From Paracoccus aurantiacus (GTDB lineage: Bacteria > Pseudomonadota > Alphaproteobacteria > Rhodobacterales > Rhodobacteraceae): a DNA stretch of 64,000 nt. A model generated the notes under the pieces. It was not told the DNA's origin. It made no database searches and was given only the letters and a program-made list of their open reading frames with translations. Shown here piece after piece: positions 9,289 to 17,581 of the stretch. The translations under genes were made by a program, and so were the position numbers. The stretch lies in assembly GCF_007993065.1 (NCBI RefSeq), contig NZ_VOPL01000004.1:62001-126000 (forward strand). The letters are read 5' to 3'. How positions within the stretch are numbered: position 1 is the first letter of the stretch; each line of letters starts with the position of its first letter.

Positions 9289-9720
9289 TTGGCGAACGAA
9301 AAGATCACTGTCGAAACCTTTGTTGCGGCCCCCCTGGGCGATGTCTGGCACGCCTATGTGACGCCCGAAGATATTACGCAGTGGAACGCGGCATCGGATG
9401 ACTGGCACACCACGCGCGCAGAGGTCGATCTACGCGAAGGCGGCGCATTTTCGTCCCGTATGGAGGCAAAGGACGGCTCAATGGGGTTCGACTTCGCTGG
9501 CACCTATACCAAGGTTCGACCCGAGAGCGAGATTGAGTATGAATTCGGCGGCCGGCACGCGCAGGTTGATTTCGTTCCAGGCAATGGCGGGGTGACGGTG
9601 CGCGTGGCCTTCGATGCGGAAGATACTCACCCGATCGAGATGCAGCGGGACGGCTGGCAGGCCATTCTGGACAATTTTGCCCGCCACACCGAAGCGAAAG
9701 TTTCCGGACGCGACGCCTGA
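9289..9720 (+). CDS. SRPBCC / AHSA1-domain protein
   Basis: A 143-residue protein of the START-like SRPBCC superfamily, AHSA1 (activator of Hsp90 ATPase-like) branch. The N-terminal pattern KITVETFVAAPLGDVWHAY, the WNAASDDWH segment and the C-terminal long helix QRDGWQAILDNFARHTEA are typical of this branch. These proteins have a deep hydrophobic pocket that binds small lipids or aromatics; no enzymatic activity is known for most. The reading frame opens with a TTG codon preceded by GGGAGAG, the best start I can find, as no upstream in-frame ATG exists. It is convergent with xerC. Confidence 0.85.
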   Translation: MANEKITVETFVAAPLGDVWHAYVTPEDITQWNAASDDWHTTRAEVDLREGGAFSSRMEAKDGSMGFDFAGTYTKVRPESEIEYEFGGRHAQVDFVPGNGGVTVRVAFDAEDTHPIEMQRDGWQAILDNFARHTEAKVSGRDA

Positions 9721-9746
9721 CGCAAGGCGATGCCGGATCGGTGACG

Positions 9747-10676
9747 TCAGCGTCTCGGATGGGCCTTGCGATAGACCTCCATCAGCCGGGCATCGTCAAC
9801 GCCGGTATAGACCTGCGTCGTCGCGAGGCTCGCGTGGCCCAGCAACTCCTGTATGGTGCGCAGGTCGCCGCCCGCGGACAGAAGATGCGTTGCAAAGCTG
9901 TGGCGCAGGGCATGTGGTGTCGCCGTCGGCGGCAGACCGAGCGACTGGCGCATCCGCGCCACGGCGCTTTCAAGAACGCCCGCGCGCAAAGGCCCGCCGC
10001 GCGCACCCCGAAACAGCGGGCCTTCGGGTTCCAATGGATAAGGGCAGAGGCGCAGGTATTCGGCAATCGCCTTGTGGGCGACGGGCAGGACGGGCACCAT
10101 GCGCTCGCGTCCGCCCTTGCCGCGGATGGTCAGCGCTTCGCGCAAGGGCCAATCGGCGCCGGTCAGACCGAGGGCCTCTGATATCCGCAGGCCACAGCCG
10201 TAAAGCAATGTCAGCACAGCCATGTCGCGGGATGCAATCCACGGCTCCGGGTGATGCTGGCCGGCATGTTCCAGAAGCTCGCGCGCCTGATCCGGCGCGA
10301 GGGGCCGGGGAAGCGAGCGCTGATATTTAGGGCCGCGCGCCGAAAGCGCGGCAGACAGGTCATATCCCTCGCGATCTGAAATCCAGCGCAGGAAGCTGCG
10401 GGTCGCTGACAATCGACGCGCGAGCGAGCGTGCCGACAATCCGCGCGCGCGTTCGGACGCGGCGAAGGCGCGCATATCTGTCTGTCGCAACGCTGCAAGG
10501 GATTTCGGCGTGGCGCCTTCTGCCCAATGTCCGCCAAGGAAGGACAGGAACGCCAAGGTGTCGTCGCGATAAGCTGTTATCGTGTGGGGCGAGCGGTCAC
10601 GGACCGCTGCCTCGCCCTGAAGCCATTGCGCCAGCGCGTCCGCCATTGCGGGCGTCAGCGCCAGCGGCGGGCTCAT
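9747..10676 (-). CDS. xerC: Tyrosine recombinase XerC
   Basis: XerC with XerD resolves chromosome dimers at the dif site during division. The 309-residue protein has the SAM-like core-binding domain (about 10-100) and the catalytic domain with all expected residues: Arg164, Lys187, His255-x2-Arg258, His281 and nucleophile Tyr290. It is called XerC rather than an integrase because it sits in the DUF484-xerC arrangement common in proteobacteria and no phage genes are near. Its ATG overlaps the stop of the DUF484 gene by four bases, so translation is coupled. No dif-like site was identified in this window. Confidence 0.94.
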   Translation of the reverse strand: MSPPLALTPAMADALAQWLQGEAAVRDRSPHTITAYRDDTLAFLSFLGGHWAEGATPKSLAALRQTDMRAFAASERARGLSARSLARRLSATRSFLRWISDREGYDLSAALSARGPKYQRSLPRPLAPDQARELLEHAGQHHPEPWIASRDMAVLTLLYGCGLRISEALGLTGADWPLREALTIRGKGGRERMVPVLPVAHKAIAEYLRLCPYPLEPEGPLFRGARGGPLRAGVLESAVARMRQSLGLPPTATPHALRHSFATHLLSAGGDLRTIQELLGHASLATTQVYTGVDDARLMEVYRKAHPRR

Positions 10677-11365
10677 TCGTCCAGCCAGCGCATCAGGATC
10701 AGGCGGAAGGCCTGCCCGAAGAAGCGCAGAAGATCGGTGCCCTGCGCGGCGCTGAAGCGGCCGGGCTCGTCCGACCCCATCAGCAGCAGCGCAGGCATCC
10801 GGTTCGGCCCGAGATCAAGCGGTATCAATGCCTCGGACACCGCGGTCCCGCCATGCAGCGCCGCCGTCGCAGACGCAACGCGCCGAAGAATGACCTCTCC
10901 TGATGGTTGCCCGCGTCGCCCGCCCGCAATGGCGCGCGCGACGGTTCCCGCAGGAACCATGGTCAGCGGGCCGCCAAGTTCCGGTGCACCTTCCTTGGTC
11001 CCGGTTTCCATGACCAGAACCAGTGTATCGACGCGCAGGATATCGGCGAGATCGCCTTGCAGGTTGTCCAGAAACCCGTCGAAATCCAGCGGCTCCAGAA
11101 GGGACAGAACGGCGCGATGAACCGTGTTCATCCCCGACTGGTTTTCATACGCCGCAGAGATCACATGCTCATGCGCCGATTCCAGCCGGTCGAGCCGCGC
11201 CTCCAGCGCCGTCATCGCGCGACCGCGTATGTCGATCACATTGGCGCCGACGCCCTCCTCGTGCGCGCCGACAATGGCGCGCATCAGGTCCCGGTCCATC
11301 AGGATCGAACTGGGGTCATCCAACAGCGCCTGCCGCTGTTCGGCTGTCAGCGCCTGATCTGTCAT
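10673..11365 (-). CDS. DUF484 family protein (GAF-like)
   Basis: The 230-residue product belongs to DUF484, a GAF-like fold family of unknown function that is regularly encoded immediately upstream of xerC. A helical segment at about 45-85 ([20 protein letters not shown]) probably forms a coiled coil, followed by a GAF-like domain beginning near [20 protein letters not shown]. The start at 11365 is chosen because it gives an ATGA overlap with the transaldolase stop; the open frame extends much further upstream on the antisense side of tal but without family similarity. Function is unknown; the conserved linkage suggests a role linked to chromosome segregation. Confidence 0.88.
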   Translation of the reverse strand: MTDQALTAEQRQALLDDPSSILMDRDLMRAIVGAHEEGVGANVIDIRGRAMTALEARLDRLESAHEHVISAAYENQSGMNTVHRAVLSLLEPLDFDGFLDNLQGDLADILRVDTLVLVMETGTKEGAPELGGPLTMVPAGTVARAIAGGRRGQPSGEVILRRVASATAALHGGTAVSEALIPLDLGPNRMPALLLMGSDEPGRFSAAQGTDLLRFFGQAFRLILMRWLDE

Positions 11366-12018
11366 TTCCCGATCTTCTGGCCGGTGGCAGCCCAGTCCTT
11401 GTTGAACTGTTCCAGCCCTTTGTCTGTCAGCGGATGGGTTGCCATCGACTTGATGACCGAGGGCGGCGCGGTGATGACATCTGCACCGATCTTCGCAGCC
11501 TCGACGATATGGTTCACAGAGCGGATCGAGGCGGCCAGGATCTGCGTGTCGTAGCCGTAATTGTCGTAGATGTCGCGGATATCGGCGATCAGGTCCATGC
11601 CGTCCAGATGGATGTCGTCCAGCCGCCCGATGAAGGGGCTGATAAAGGTCGCACCTGCCTTCGCCGCCAGAATCGCCTGCGCGGGCGAGAAGCACAGCGT
11701 CACGTTCACCATCCGGCCCTCGTCCGCAAAGACGCGGCAGGCTTTCAGCCCGTCCCATGTCAGTGGCACCTTGATGGCGATATTGGGGGCGATCTCTGCC
11801 AGAATGCGGCCTTCGCGGATCATGTCATCGGCCTTTTCGGCGACGACCTCGGCCGAGACAGGCCCTTCGACCATGTCACAGATTTCCTTGGTGACTTCGG
11901 TGATGTCCCGACCGGATTTCAGGATCAGCGACGGATTGGTGGTCACGCCGTCGACCATACCCAGATCGTTCAGCTCCTTGATGGCCGCGACATCGGCGGT
12001 ATCGACGAAGAATTTCAT
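11362..12018 (-). CDS. tal: Transaldolase, short (TalC/Fsa-like) form
   Basis: A 218-residue TIM-barrel aldolase of the small transaldolase subfamily, transferring a dihydroxyacetone unit between fructose-6-phosphate and erythrose-4-phosphate in the pentose phosphate pathway. The N-terminus [16 protein letters not shown], the TTNPSL motif and the Schiff-base lysine in [14 protein letters not shown] are all present. The short family also contains fructose-6-phosphate aldolases, which differ by single residues, so transaldolase is preferred but not proven. It is the first gene of a tal-DUF484-xerC unit with four-base overlaps; priA starts 130 bases away in the other direction. Confidence 0.92.
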   Translation of the reverse strand: MKFFVDTADVAAIKELNDLGMVDGVTTNPSLILKSGRDITEVTKEICDMVEGPVSAEVVAEKADDMIREGRILAEIAPNIAIKVPLTWDGLKACRVFADEGRMVNVTLCFSPAQAILAAKAGATFISPFIGRLDDIHLDGMDLIADIRDIYDNYGYDTQILAASIRSVNHIVEAAKIGADVITAPPSVIKSMATHPLTDKGLEQFNKDWAATGQKIGK

Positions 12019-12147
12019 GGCGCTCTCCTCAGATGCGTTCGACCCTGTGATAGCGCATTGCCCGATGCGCCGAAAGCGGGTGGCGCTTGTTTTTCAGGTC
12101 CCGGCAGGCCAAGTCTGCGGGACTTCGCTGAAAGCAGGCTGGACGAC

Positions 12148-14337
12148 GTGAGTTTCTATCAACAAGGTGCGCGGATCGGCGTCCTGACAACCGAACCCGT
12201 GGGGCTGCTGGACTATCTCGCGCCCGAGGGCGGCGTCGCGGAAGGGCAGATCGTGGTCTGCCCGCTTGGGCCGCGCCGTGTGATGGGCGTCGTCTGGGGC
12301 CGCGGCGAAGGCAGTTTTGATCTGGCCAAGCTGCGTCCTGTCGCGCGGGCCGTCGATGCTGCCCCGTTGTCGGCCGAGCTGCGCGATTTCCTTGGCAGGG
12401 CGGCCGAGTACACGCTGACCCCCTTGCCGACGATGCTGCGTATGGCCATGCGCGCGCCCGATCTGGACAAGCCCCCGGCAGAGCGGCGCATCATCATGCG
12501 CGCGGGGCCAGAGCCATCGCGCATGACAGAAGCGCGGCAGGCTGTCATGCGTGTGATTGACGAACATGGCGGGGCGAGCTTCGCACCGTCAGAGTTGGCA
12601 CAACTGGCCGGGGTCGGCAGCAGCGTGGTGAAGGGTCTTGTCGCGGCAGGTACGCTGGCCGAGATGAGCGCGCCGAAGGACCTGCCTTATCCGCGCCTTG
12701 ACCCGGAACTGCCCGGCAAGGCGCTCGCCCCCGATCAGGAGATTGCCGCAGAAGCCCTTTCAGCAGCCGTCGCGGCGGGCAGCTATGGCACGACCCTGCT
12801 GCGCGGGGTGACGGGGTCCGGCAAGACCGAGGTCTATCTGGAGGCGGTCGCCGCCTGCCTGCGTGCGGGGCGTCAGGCGCTGGTTCTGTTGCCTGAAATT
12901 GCGCTTTCGGCAGCGTTTCTCGACCGGGTCGAGGCGCGCTTCGGCGCGCGCCCCGGCGAATGGCACTCCGGTGTCAGCCGGACAGAACGCCGCCGGTTGT
13001 GGCATATGTCAGGCTCTGGCGATGTGGGTTTGGTCGTCGGCGCGAGATCCGCCTTGTTCCTTCCATTCCGCGATCTGGGACTGATCGTCGTCGATGAAGA
13101 GCATGATTCGTCCTACAAACAAGAAGATACGGTCTATTACTCGGCAAGGGACATGGCGGTTTTGCGCGGCCACACGGCCTCGGCACAGGTGGTGCTTGCA
13201 TCGGCCACGCCGTCGCTGGAAAGCTGGGTCAATGCCGCAAGCGGCAAATATCAAAGGCTCGATCTGCGCTCGCGCTATGGACAGGCGGAACTGCCCGATA
13301 TGGCGACGGTCGATCTGCGCGCCGAAGATATGCCGGGAGGAAGCTGGATTTCGCCTACGCTCGCCCATGCCGTCGAGACGCGGCGCGCACGGGGTGAGCA
13401 GTCGCTGCTTTTTCTGAACCGTCGTGGCTATGCGCCGGTGACGGTGTGTCGAGCCTGCGGTGAACAGATCGGCTGCCAGCAATGCGATGCCCGCATGGTC
13501 GAGCATCGCTTCCAGAACCGCCTCGTCTGCCACCAATGCGGCGAGTCGCGCCCGATCCCGACCGAGTGTCCGGCTTGCGGCGTCGAAGGCAAGCTTGCCC
13601 CGGTTGGCCCCGGCGTGGAACGCCTGGCAGAAGAAGTTGCCATCCGCTTTCCGGATGCAAAGACCACTGTGCTTTCGTCGGATCTGTTCGGTTCGGCGCG
13701 CGCCCTGAAACAGGCCATTGCAGAGATTGCGCAGGGCGATACGGAAATCATCATCGGGACACAGCTTGTCGCGAAGGGACATAATTTTCCGCGCCTGACC
13801 CTTGTCGGCGTGATTGATGCCGATCTTGGTCTGCAAGGGGCGGACCTGCGCGCCGCAGAGCGCAGCTTTCAGCTGATGCGGCAGGTTGCCGGACGCGCCG
13901 GCCGGCAACCGGGGGCAGAGCCGGGCCTCGCGCTGTTGCAGACCCACCAGCCTGACCACCCGGTGATCCGCTCGATCCTGTCGGGCGATGATGAGGGGTT
14001 CTGGGAGGCAGAATCCGGGATGCGTCGTGCGGCCGGCATGCCACCCTTTGGCCGACTTGCAGGAATCATCATGTCGCATCCCGATTCCGCGGTCCTGAAC
14101 GCATTTGCCCGCGATCTTGCCGCCCGCGCGGACCCGATCAGAGAGGCGGGGGCAGAGCTTTACGGCCCGGCGCCTGCGCCAATTGCCCGGATCAGGGGGC
14201 GGCACCGGATGCGCATGCTGATCCACGCGCCGCGGCAGGCGGCCATACAGAAGGCGATCAGTGACTGGCTCGATCCTGTAAAACTGCCCACAAACATGCG
14301 CCTATCGGTCGATATTGATCCGCAGAGTTTCCTTTAG
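12148..14337 (+). CDS. priA: Primosomal protein N' (replication restart helicase)
   Basis: PriA binds abandoned forks and reloads the replisome through DnaB. The 729-residue protein has the N-terminal DNA-binding domain, a helicase core with Walker A GVTGSGKTE and DEEH Walker B, and the zinc-binding insertion CRAC/CQQC/CHQC/CPAC between the two RecA-like lobes. A very long frame extends upstream to 11023 but overlaps tal and DUF484 antisense and has no family similarity. The GTG at 12148 (SFYQQGARIGVL) gives the normal N-terminus and is divergent from tal. The start codon is an inference; the body of the gene is certain. Confidence 0.95.
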   Translation: MSFYQQGARIGVLTTEPVGLLDYLAPEGGVAEGQIVVCPLGPRRVMGVVWGRGEGSFDLAKLRPVARAVDAAPLSAELRDFLGRAAEYTLTPLPTMLRMAMRAPDLDKPPAERRIIMRAGPEPSRMTEARQAVMRVIDEHGGASFAPSELAQLAGVGSSVVKGLVAAGTLAEMSAPKDLPYPRLDPELPGKALAPDQEIAAEALSAAVAAGSYGTTLLRGVTGSGKTEVYLEAVAACLRAGRQALVLLPEIALSAAFLDRVEARFGARPGEWHSGVSRTERRRLWHMSGSGDVGLVVGARSALFLPFRDLGLIVVDEEHDSSYKQEDTVYYSARDMAVLRGHTASAQVVLASATPSLESWVNAASGKYQRLDLRSRYGQAELPDMATVDLRAEDMPGGSWISPTLAHAVETRRARGEQSLLFLNRRGYAPVTVCRACGEQIGCQQCDARMVEHRFQNRLVCHQCGESRPIPTECPACGVEGKLAPVGPGVERLAEEVAIRFPDAKTTVLSSDLFGSARALKQAIAEIAQGDTEIIIGTQLVAKGHNFPRLTLVGVIDADLGLQGADLRAAERSFQLMRQVAGRAGRQPGAEPGLALLQTHQPDHPVIRSILSGDDEGFWEAESGMRRAAGMPPFGRLAGIIMSHPDSAVLNAFARDLAARADPIREAGAELYGPAPAPIARIRGRHRMRMLIHAPRQAAIQKAISDWLDPVKLPTNMRLSVDIDPQSFL

Positions 14338-14387
14338 ATAGGCAGCGCGCAGCACAGTCGGCGCAACTCGGCAGGAAGCGATGCCGG

Positions 14388-14840
14388 TCAGCGCCTTGAC
14401 TGGAAAAACGCCCTGAGGAGTGCTGTGGACTCGGCAGCGGCGATATTGTCGTGGATTTCGGGGCGGTGATGGCATTGCGGGTGTTCAAAGACCCGCGCGC
14501 CGTGCTGCACGCCGCCCATGCGAGGATCGTCGGCCCCGTAATAAAGCGTGGCAATGCGCGCGGCGGATATGGCGGCGGCGCACATCGGGCAAGGCTCCAG
14601 CGTGACCCACAGGCGATAGCCCGGCAGGCGTTCGCTGCCTGCGGCGGCGCAGGCGGCGCGGATCACCTCGATCTCGGCATGTGCGGTGGGATCGTGCCGT
14701 TCCCGCGTCCGGTTTCCGGCGCTGGCGATGATCTGGCCGTCTGCGTCGGTAATCACCGCGCCCACAGGCACTTCGCCGCGGGACGCGGCAGCGCGTGCTT
14801 CGGCAAGCGCCAGCGGCATATGCGAGATGAAGCCGGTCAT
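14388..14840 (-). CDS. tadA: tRNA-specific adenosine deaminase
   Basis: TadA converts A34 to inosine in tRNA-Arg(ACG), an essential step in decoding. The 150-residue zinc deaminase has the HAE motif at 54-56 (zinc ligand His and proton-shuttle Glu) and PCPMC at 83-87 with the two zinc-binding cysteines. The start at 14840 (MTGFISHM) is taken because the normal N-terminal helix begins there; the frame runs another 33 codons upstream without similarity. It lies between priA and rluB, divergent from rluB across about 110 bases. Confidence 0.95.
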   Translation of the reverse strand: MTGFISHMPLALAEARAAASRGEVPVGAVITDADGQIIASAGNRTRERHDPTAHAEIEVIRAACAAAGSERLPGYRLWVTLEPCPMCAAAISAARIATLYYGADDPRMGGVQHGARVFEHPQCHHRPEIHDNIAAAESTALLRAFFQSRR

Positions 14841-14950
14841 GGCGTTGTATCTGGCCTGCGCGCGGCAATGCTGCAAGAGTTCTTTCCTTTGCGGCCTCTT
14901 CGGCCTAAGGTCCGGGCTTTCGCCGCAGGGATGCGCCAAGGAGAATCGCT

Positions 14951-16276
14951 ATGACCGATGCACAGAACACCCCCGAAAAGCCCGCAGCAGCCGACCGTAT
15001 CGCCAAGGTGATCGCGCGCGCAGGCGTCGCATCGCGACGCGATGCCGAGCGGATGATCCTTGAAGGCCGGGTGACGGTGAATGGTCAGAAGATCGACAGC
15101 CCCGCGCTTGACGTGATGCCATCGGACAAGGTGACGGTCGATGGAAAGATGCTGGAGGAACCGCAGGAAACGCGGCTTTGGCTTTATTACAAGCCGGTCG
15201 GCCTCGTGACGTCGGAAGCGGACGAGAAGGGGCGTCAGACGGTTTTCGACGCATTGCCCCGCGATCTGCCGCGCGTCATGTCCGTCGGGCGACTGGATCT
15301 GAACTCCGAAGGTCTGCTGCTGCTGACCAATGACGGCGATCTGAAGCGGCGGCTGGAGCTTCCTGCAACCGGCTGGCTGCGGCGCTATCGGGTGCGGGTG
15401 AACGGCCAGCCCAACGATCTGACATTTGCGCCCTTGCGCCGTGGTGCCACCATCGACGGCGAGGACTTCGCGCCAATGGAAATAAAGCTGGACAGTCAGC
15501 AGGGGGCGAATGCCTGGCTGACCGTCGGAATCCGCGAAGGGAAGAACCGCGAGATCCGACGCGCAATGGCGCATGTCGGATTGCAGGTGAACCGGCTGAT
15601 CCGCATCGGCTACGGCCCTTTCAAACTTACCGGGATGGAGGAAAACGAGGTCCGCGAAGTCAAACGCCGCACGATGCGTGACCAACTGGGCGGCCTGTTG
15701 ACCGGCGAAACTGAAGAGAAAGAACGTCCCTTCCGCGCGCGCGGTGCCGACGACAAGCCGCGCGGCGACCGCAAACCCTACGCCCGTCGTGAGGACGGCG
15801 ACCGTAAGCCCTTTGCCCGTCGTGAGGATGGTGACCGCAAGCCCTACGCCCGTCGTGAAGACGGCGACCGCAAACCCGTTGTCCGCCGCGAGGACGGTGA
15901 CCGCAAGCCCTATGCCCGTCGTGAGGACGGCGACCGCAAACCCTACGCCCGCCGCGAGGATGGCGACCGCAAGCCTTATGCTCGCCGCGAAGATGGTGAA
16001 CGCAAGCCCTATGCTCGCCGCGAGGATGGTGACCGTAAGCCCTTTGCTCGCCGCGAGGACGGTGACCGCAAGCCCTTCTCGAAGCGACGAGACGGTGAAG
16101 GAAAGCAGGGTTTCTCTGCCAAGCGTCGCGGTTCCGAGGCTGATAGGCCCGAGCGGAAAGGCCCGCGTTCCGGGCCGTCGCGTGTTGGTGACGGGAATGC
16201 GTCGCGGCCGGGGGGGCAGCGCGGCGGGAAGCCCGGCGGCCCGGGCGCAAAAGGCCCGCGAAAACCGCGCAGCTAA
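14951..16276 (+). CDS. rluB: 23S rRNA pseudouridine synthase (RluB type) with long repeat tail
   Basis: RluB makes pseudouridine 2605 in 23S rRNA. Of the 441 residues, about 1-250 are the enzyme: an S4 RNA-binding domain (RIAKVIARAGVASRRDAERM) and an RsuA-type catalytic domain with the catalytic Asp in GRLDLNSEGLLLL. The remaining 190 residues are an extension. It contains ten tandem copies of an 11-residue unit GDRKPYARRED (positions 272-381) and ends with a Gly/Arg/Lys/Pro-rich stretch. Basic tails on RluB are common in alphaproteobacteria, but this regular repeat is striking. RBS AAGGAG precedes the ATG. It is convergent with hemP. Confidence 0.95.
   Translation: MTDAQNTPEKPAAADRIAKVIARAGVASRRDAERMILEGRVTVNGQKIDSPALDVMPSDKVTVDGKMLEEPQETRLWLYYKPVGLVTSEADEKGRQTVFDALPRDLPRVMSVGRLDLNSEGLLLLTNDGDLKRRLELPATGWLRRYRVRVNGQPNDLTFAPLRRGATIDGEDFAPMEIKLDSQQGANAWLTVGIREGKNREIRRAMAHVGLQVNRLIRIGYGPFKLTGMEENEVREVKRRTMRDQLGGLLTGETEEKERPFRARGADDKPRGDRKPYARREDGDRKPFARREDGDRKPYARREDGDRKPVVRREDGDRKPYARREDGDRKPYARREDGDRKPYARREDGERKPYARREDGDRKPFARREDGDRKPFSKRRDGEGKQGFSAKRRGSEADRPERKGPRSGPSRVGDGNASRPGGQRGGKPGGPGAKGPRKPRS
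15764..16093 (+). repeat. Ten tandem 33-base repeats inside rluB
   Basis: Ten head-to-tail 33-base units coding GDRKPYARRED with small variations (Phe for Tyr, VV for YA in unit 4, E for D in unit 8, FSK in the last). The units differ mostly at synonymous third positions, showing selection on the protein rather than very recent DNA expansion. Perfect length periodicity makes strain-to-strain copy-number change likely. Confidence 0.93.
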
Positions 16277-16300
16277 GGCCCAGTCTTCGCGAGCATCGGT

Positions 16301-16332
16301 CAGCGCCGGGCAAGGGGGAGGCCCCGGCGCTG
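16301..16332. terminator. Hairpin between convergent rluB and hemP
   Basis: A 10-base inverted repeat CAGCGCCGGG/CCCGGCGCTG with a 12-base loop lies 24 bases after rluB and 8 bases beyond the hemP stop. There is no T run on either strand, so it may be a weak bidirectional terminator or an RNA-stabilising hairpin. Confidence 0.45.
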
Positions 16333-16339
16333 AACTGGA

Positions 16340-16516
16340 CTACTTCGTCAGGATCAGCTTGCCTGCGCGCGTGATGCGCAGGTTATAGACCTGATCGTTC
16401 AACGCGATCAGCGCCTGATTTCCACCCTTCGTCAGGTCCTCAGCTTCGTGGACGGGCAGCCCGTTGACGGGAGTAATGCCGCTGCGATCAAATTCTGCGG
16501 GGCGGGTCGCGGTCAT
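16340..16516 (-). CDS. hemP: Hemin uptake protein HemP
   Basis: A 58-residue protein, shorter than usual gene-calling limits. Its C-terminal half matches the HemP/HmuP family: an ALIALNDQVYNLRITRAGKL segment followed by ILTK at the very end; the YxLRxTRxGKLILTK core is the family hallmark. HemP/HmuP proteins are small regulators, known as co-activators of outer-membrane haem receptor expression and normally encoded beside haem-uptake genes. Here it follows znuA on the same strand after 72 bases, with no haem transporter gene in view. AGAGGA precedes the ATG at a good distance. Family assignment is firm; its partner genes must be elsewhere. Confidence 0.88.
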   Translation of the reverse strand: MTATRPAEFDRSGITPVNGLPVHEAEDLTKGGNQALIALNDQVYNLRITRAGKLILTK

Positions 16517-16588
16517 GGCAGATCCTCTTTGCTAATCTGCGGTCAGACTGCGACAGCCCATGAAAATTGTAAAGTGTTTTTGTCGGAA

Positions 16589-17503
16589 TTACGGATTTCC
16601 AGTGAAGCATTCGGCGATCCGGCGTCCTGTCGCTTCGAGAATGTCTTTGTAAGTGTCTGGACTAGTGTCTATGTCTGTTCCTTCCGGCGAAAGCGGCTCG
16701 CCGATGCGCAGGGTCGTGCCAACAGAAACGGCCTCTATCGCCGCGCGCGATTGATTCGCCTCGGGAAAGGCGCAGACCGCATCCGATGCCTTGATGCGCG
16801 CCTGTACATCGCGGATACGGGCTGCAGATGGCGTCGTTGCGTCGCCAAGTGACACGGCGATCGCGTCCTGCAGCCCATAGTGCCGGGTAAAATATCCATA
16901 GGCATCGTGAAAGGTGACAAACGTCTTGCCCTGCGCGGGGGCGAGCATCTGCTTCAGCGCGGCATCGGTTTCGGCCAGACGACCCTTCGCGGATTCGGCA
17001 TTCGCCCGGTAGGTTTCGGCATTCGCGGGGTCAAGCTCGGCGAATTTCGCTGCGATGACGTCCAGCCATGCCAGTGCGTTATCCGGATCAAGCCAGGCGT
17101 GCGGGTCAAGATGTGCGTCAGTGCCGCCGGCAGCATGGTCATGATCATGCCCCTCATGCCCTTCACTCGCCGCGAAGTCCTGAAGTTTCGTCGACGGTTC
17201 ATGCAACAATGCGATCTGATGCGGGCTTTCAAGCTGCTCGGCCGCACGCGCCAGCGACGGGGTAAGTTCCGGGCCGATCCAGACCAGAAGATCGGTGCCC
17301 TGCAAGGCACGCGCCTGACTGGGGCGAAGCTGAAAATGATGTGGATCGGCGCCCTGATCGAGCAGCGGCGCGACCTCGACCAAATCGCCCGCAACCTGCT
17401 GCACAAGCGAGGCGGTCAGGGGCAAATCGGTAAGCACATTCAGCGATTGAGCGGTCGCGGGTGTCGCGAGCAGCGAGATGAGGGCAATTATCTGGGCGCG
17501 CAT
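16589..17503 (-). CDS. znuA: Zinc ABC transporter, periplasmic zinc-binding protein
   Basis: ZnuA captures periplasmic Zn(II) and delivers it to ZnuBC. The 304-residue cluster A-I protein has a signal peptide (cleavage near ATAQS), zinc ligands His56 (DPHHF), His135 (HLDPHAW) and His199 (FVTFHDAYGY), and between the first two a His/Asp-rich loop at 115-135 (GHEGHDHDH) typical of zinc rather than manganese members. Start 17503 is chosen because the signal peptide begins there after GGAAAG. It is divergent from zur-znuCB; two AT-rich palindromes in the spacer are candidate Zur operators. Confidence 0.95.
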   Translation of the reverse strand: MRAQIIALISLLATPATAQSLNVLTDLPLTASLVQQVAGDLVEVAPLLDQGADPHHFQLRPSQARALQGTDLLVWIGPELTPSLARAAEQLESPHQIALLHEPSTKLQDFAASEGHEGHDHDHAAGGTDAHLDPHAWLDPDNALAWLDVIAAKFAELDPANAETYRANAESAKGRLAETDAALKQMLAPAQGKTFVTFHDAYGYFTRHYGLQDAIAVSLGDATTPSAARIRDVQARIKASDAVCAFPEANQSRAAIEAVSVGTTLRIGEPLSPEGTDIDTSPDTYKDILEATGRRIAECFTGNP

Positions 17504-17536
17504 GGGGTCTTTCCTTGTAGATGCGGCAGAAATGTG

Positions 17537-17550
17537 TATGTAATAACATA
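17537..17550. promoter_or_regulatory. Candidate Zur operator 1
   Basis: TATGTAATAACATA is an imperfect palindrome (outer five bases on each side pair exactly) in the znuA-zur spacer, 34 bases upstream of the znuA start. Its position and the TGTTAT-type half-sites fit Zur-regulated promoters; the exact Zur consensus for this organism is not known to me, so this is inference from position and symmetry. Confidence 0.6.
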
Positions 17551-17564
17551 ACAAGTCAATGGGA

Positions 17565-17581
17565 ATGTTACATCATAACAT
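17565..17581. promoter_or_regulatory. Candidate Zur operator 2, overlapping the zur start
   Basis: ATGTTA-N5-TAACAT is a perfect inverted repeat. It touches the first bases of the chosen zur start codon (17580), so Zur binding here could shut its own gene by blocking transcription. Together with the first palindrome (centres 29-30 bases apart) it would cover both divergent promoters. Confidence 0.6.

Noticed and set aside
11023..12147. A frame open through 375 codons upstream of priA, in phase with it
   Set aside because: It runs antisense to DUF484 and tal, which are well supported, and shows no priA similarity. It is the usual long open frame of high-GC DNA; the normal PriA N-terminus begins at 12148.
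15764..16093. 33-base tandem repeats considered as a CRISPR array
   Set aside because: Units are contiguous with no spacers, stay in the rluB frame and vary at third positions. There are no cas genes nearby.
15660..16313. A long minus-strand frame through the rluB repeats, Cys/His/Arg-rich
   Set aside because: The repeats read on the reverse give a strange but periodic protein. The plus strand has the enzyme and a ribosome site, so the reverse is a shadow of the repeats.
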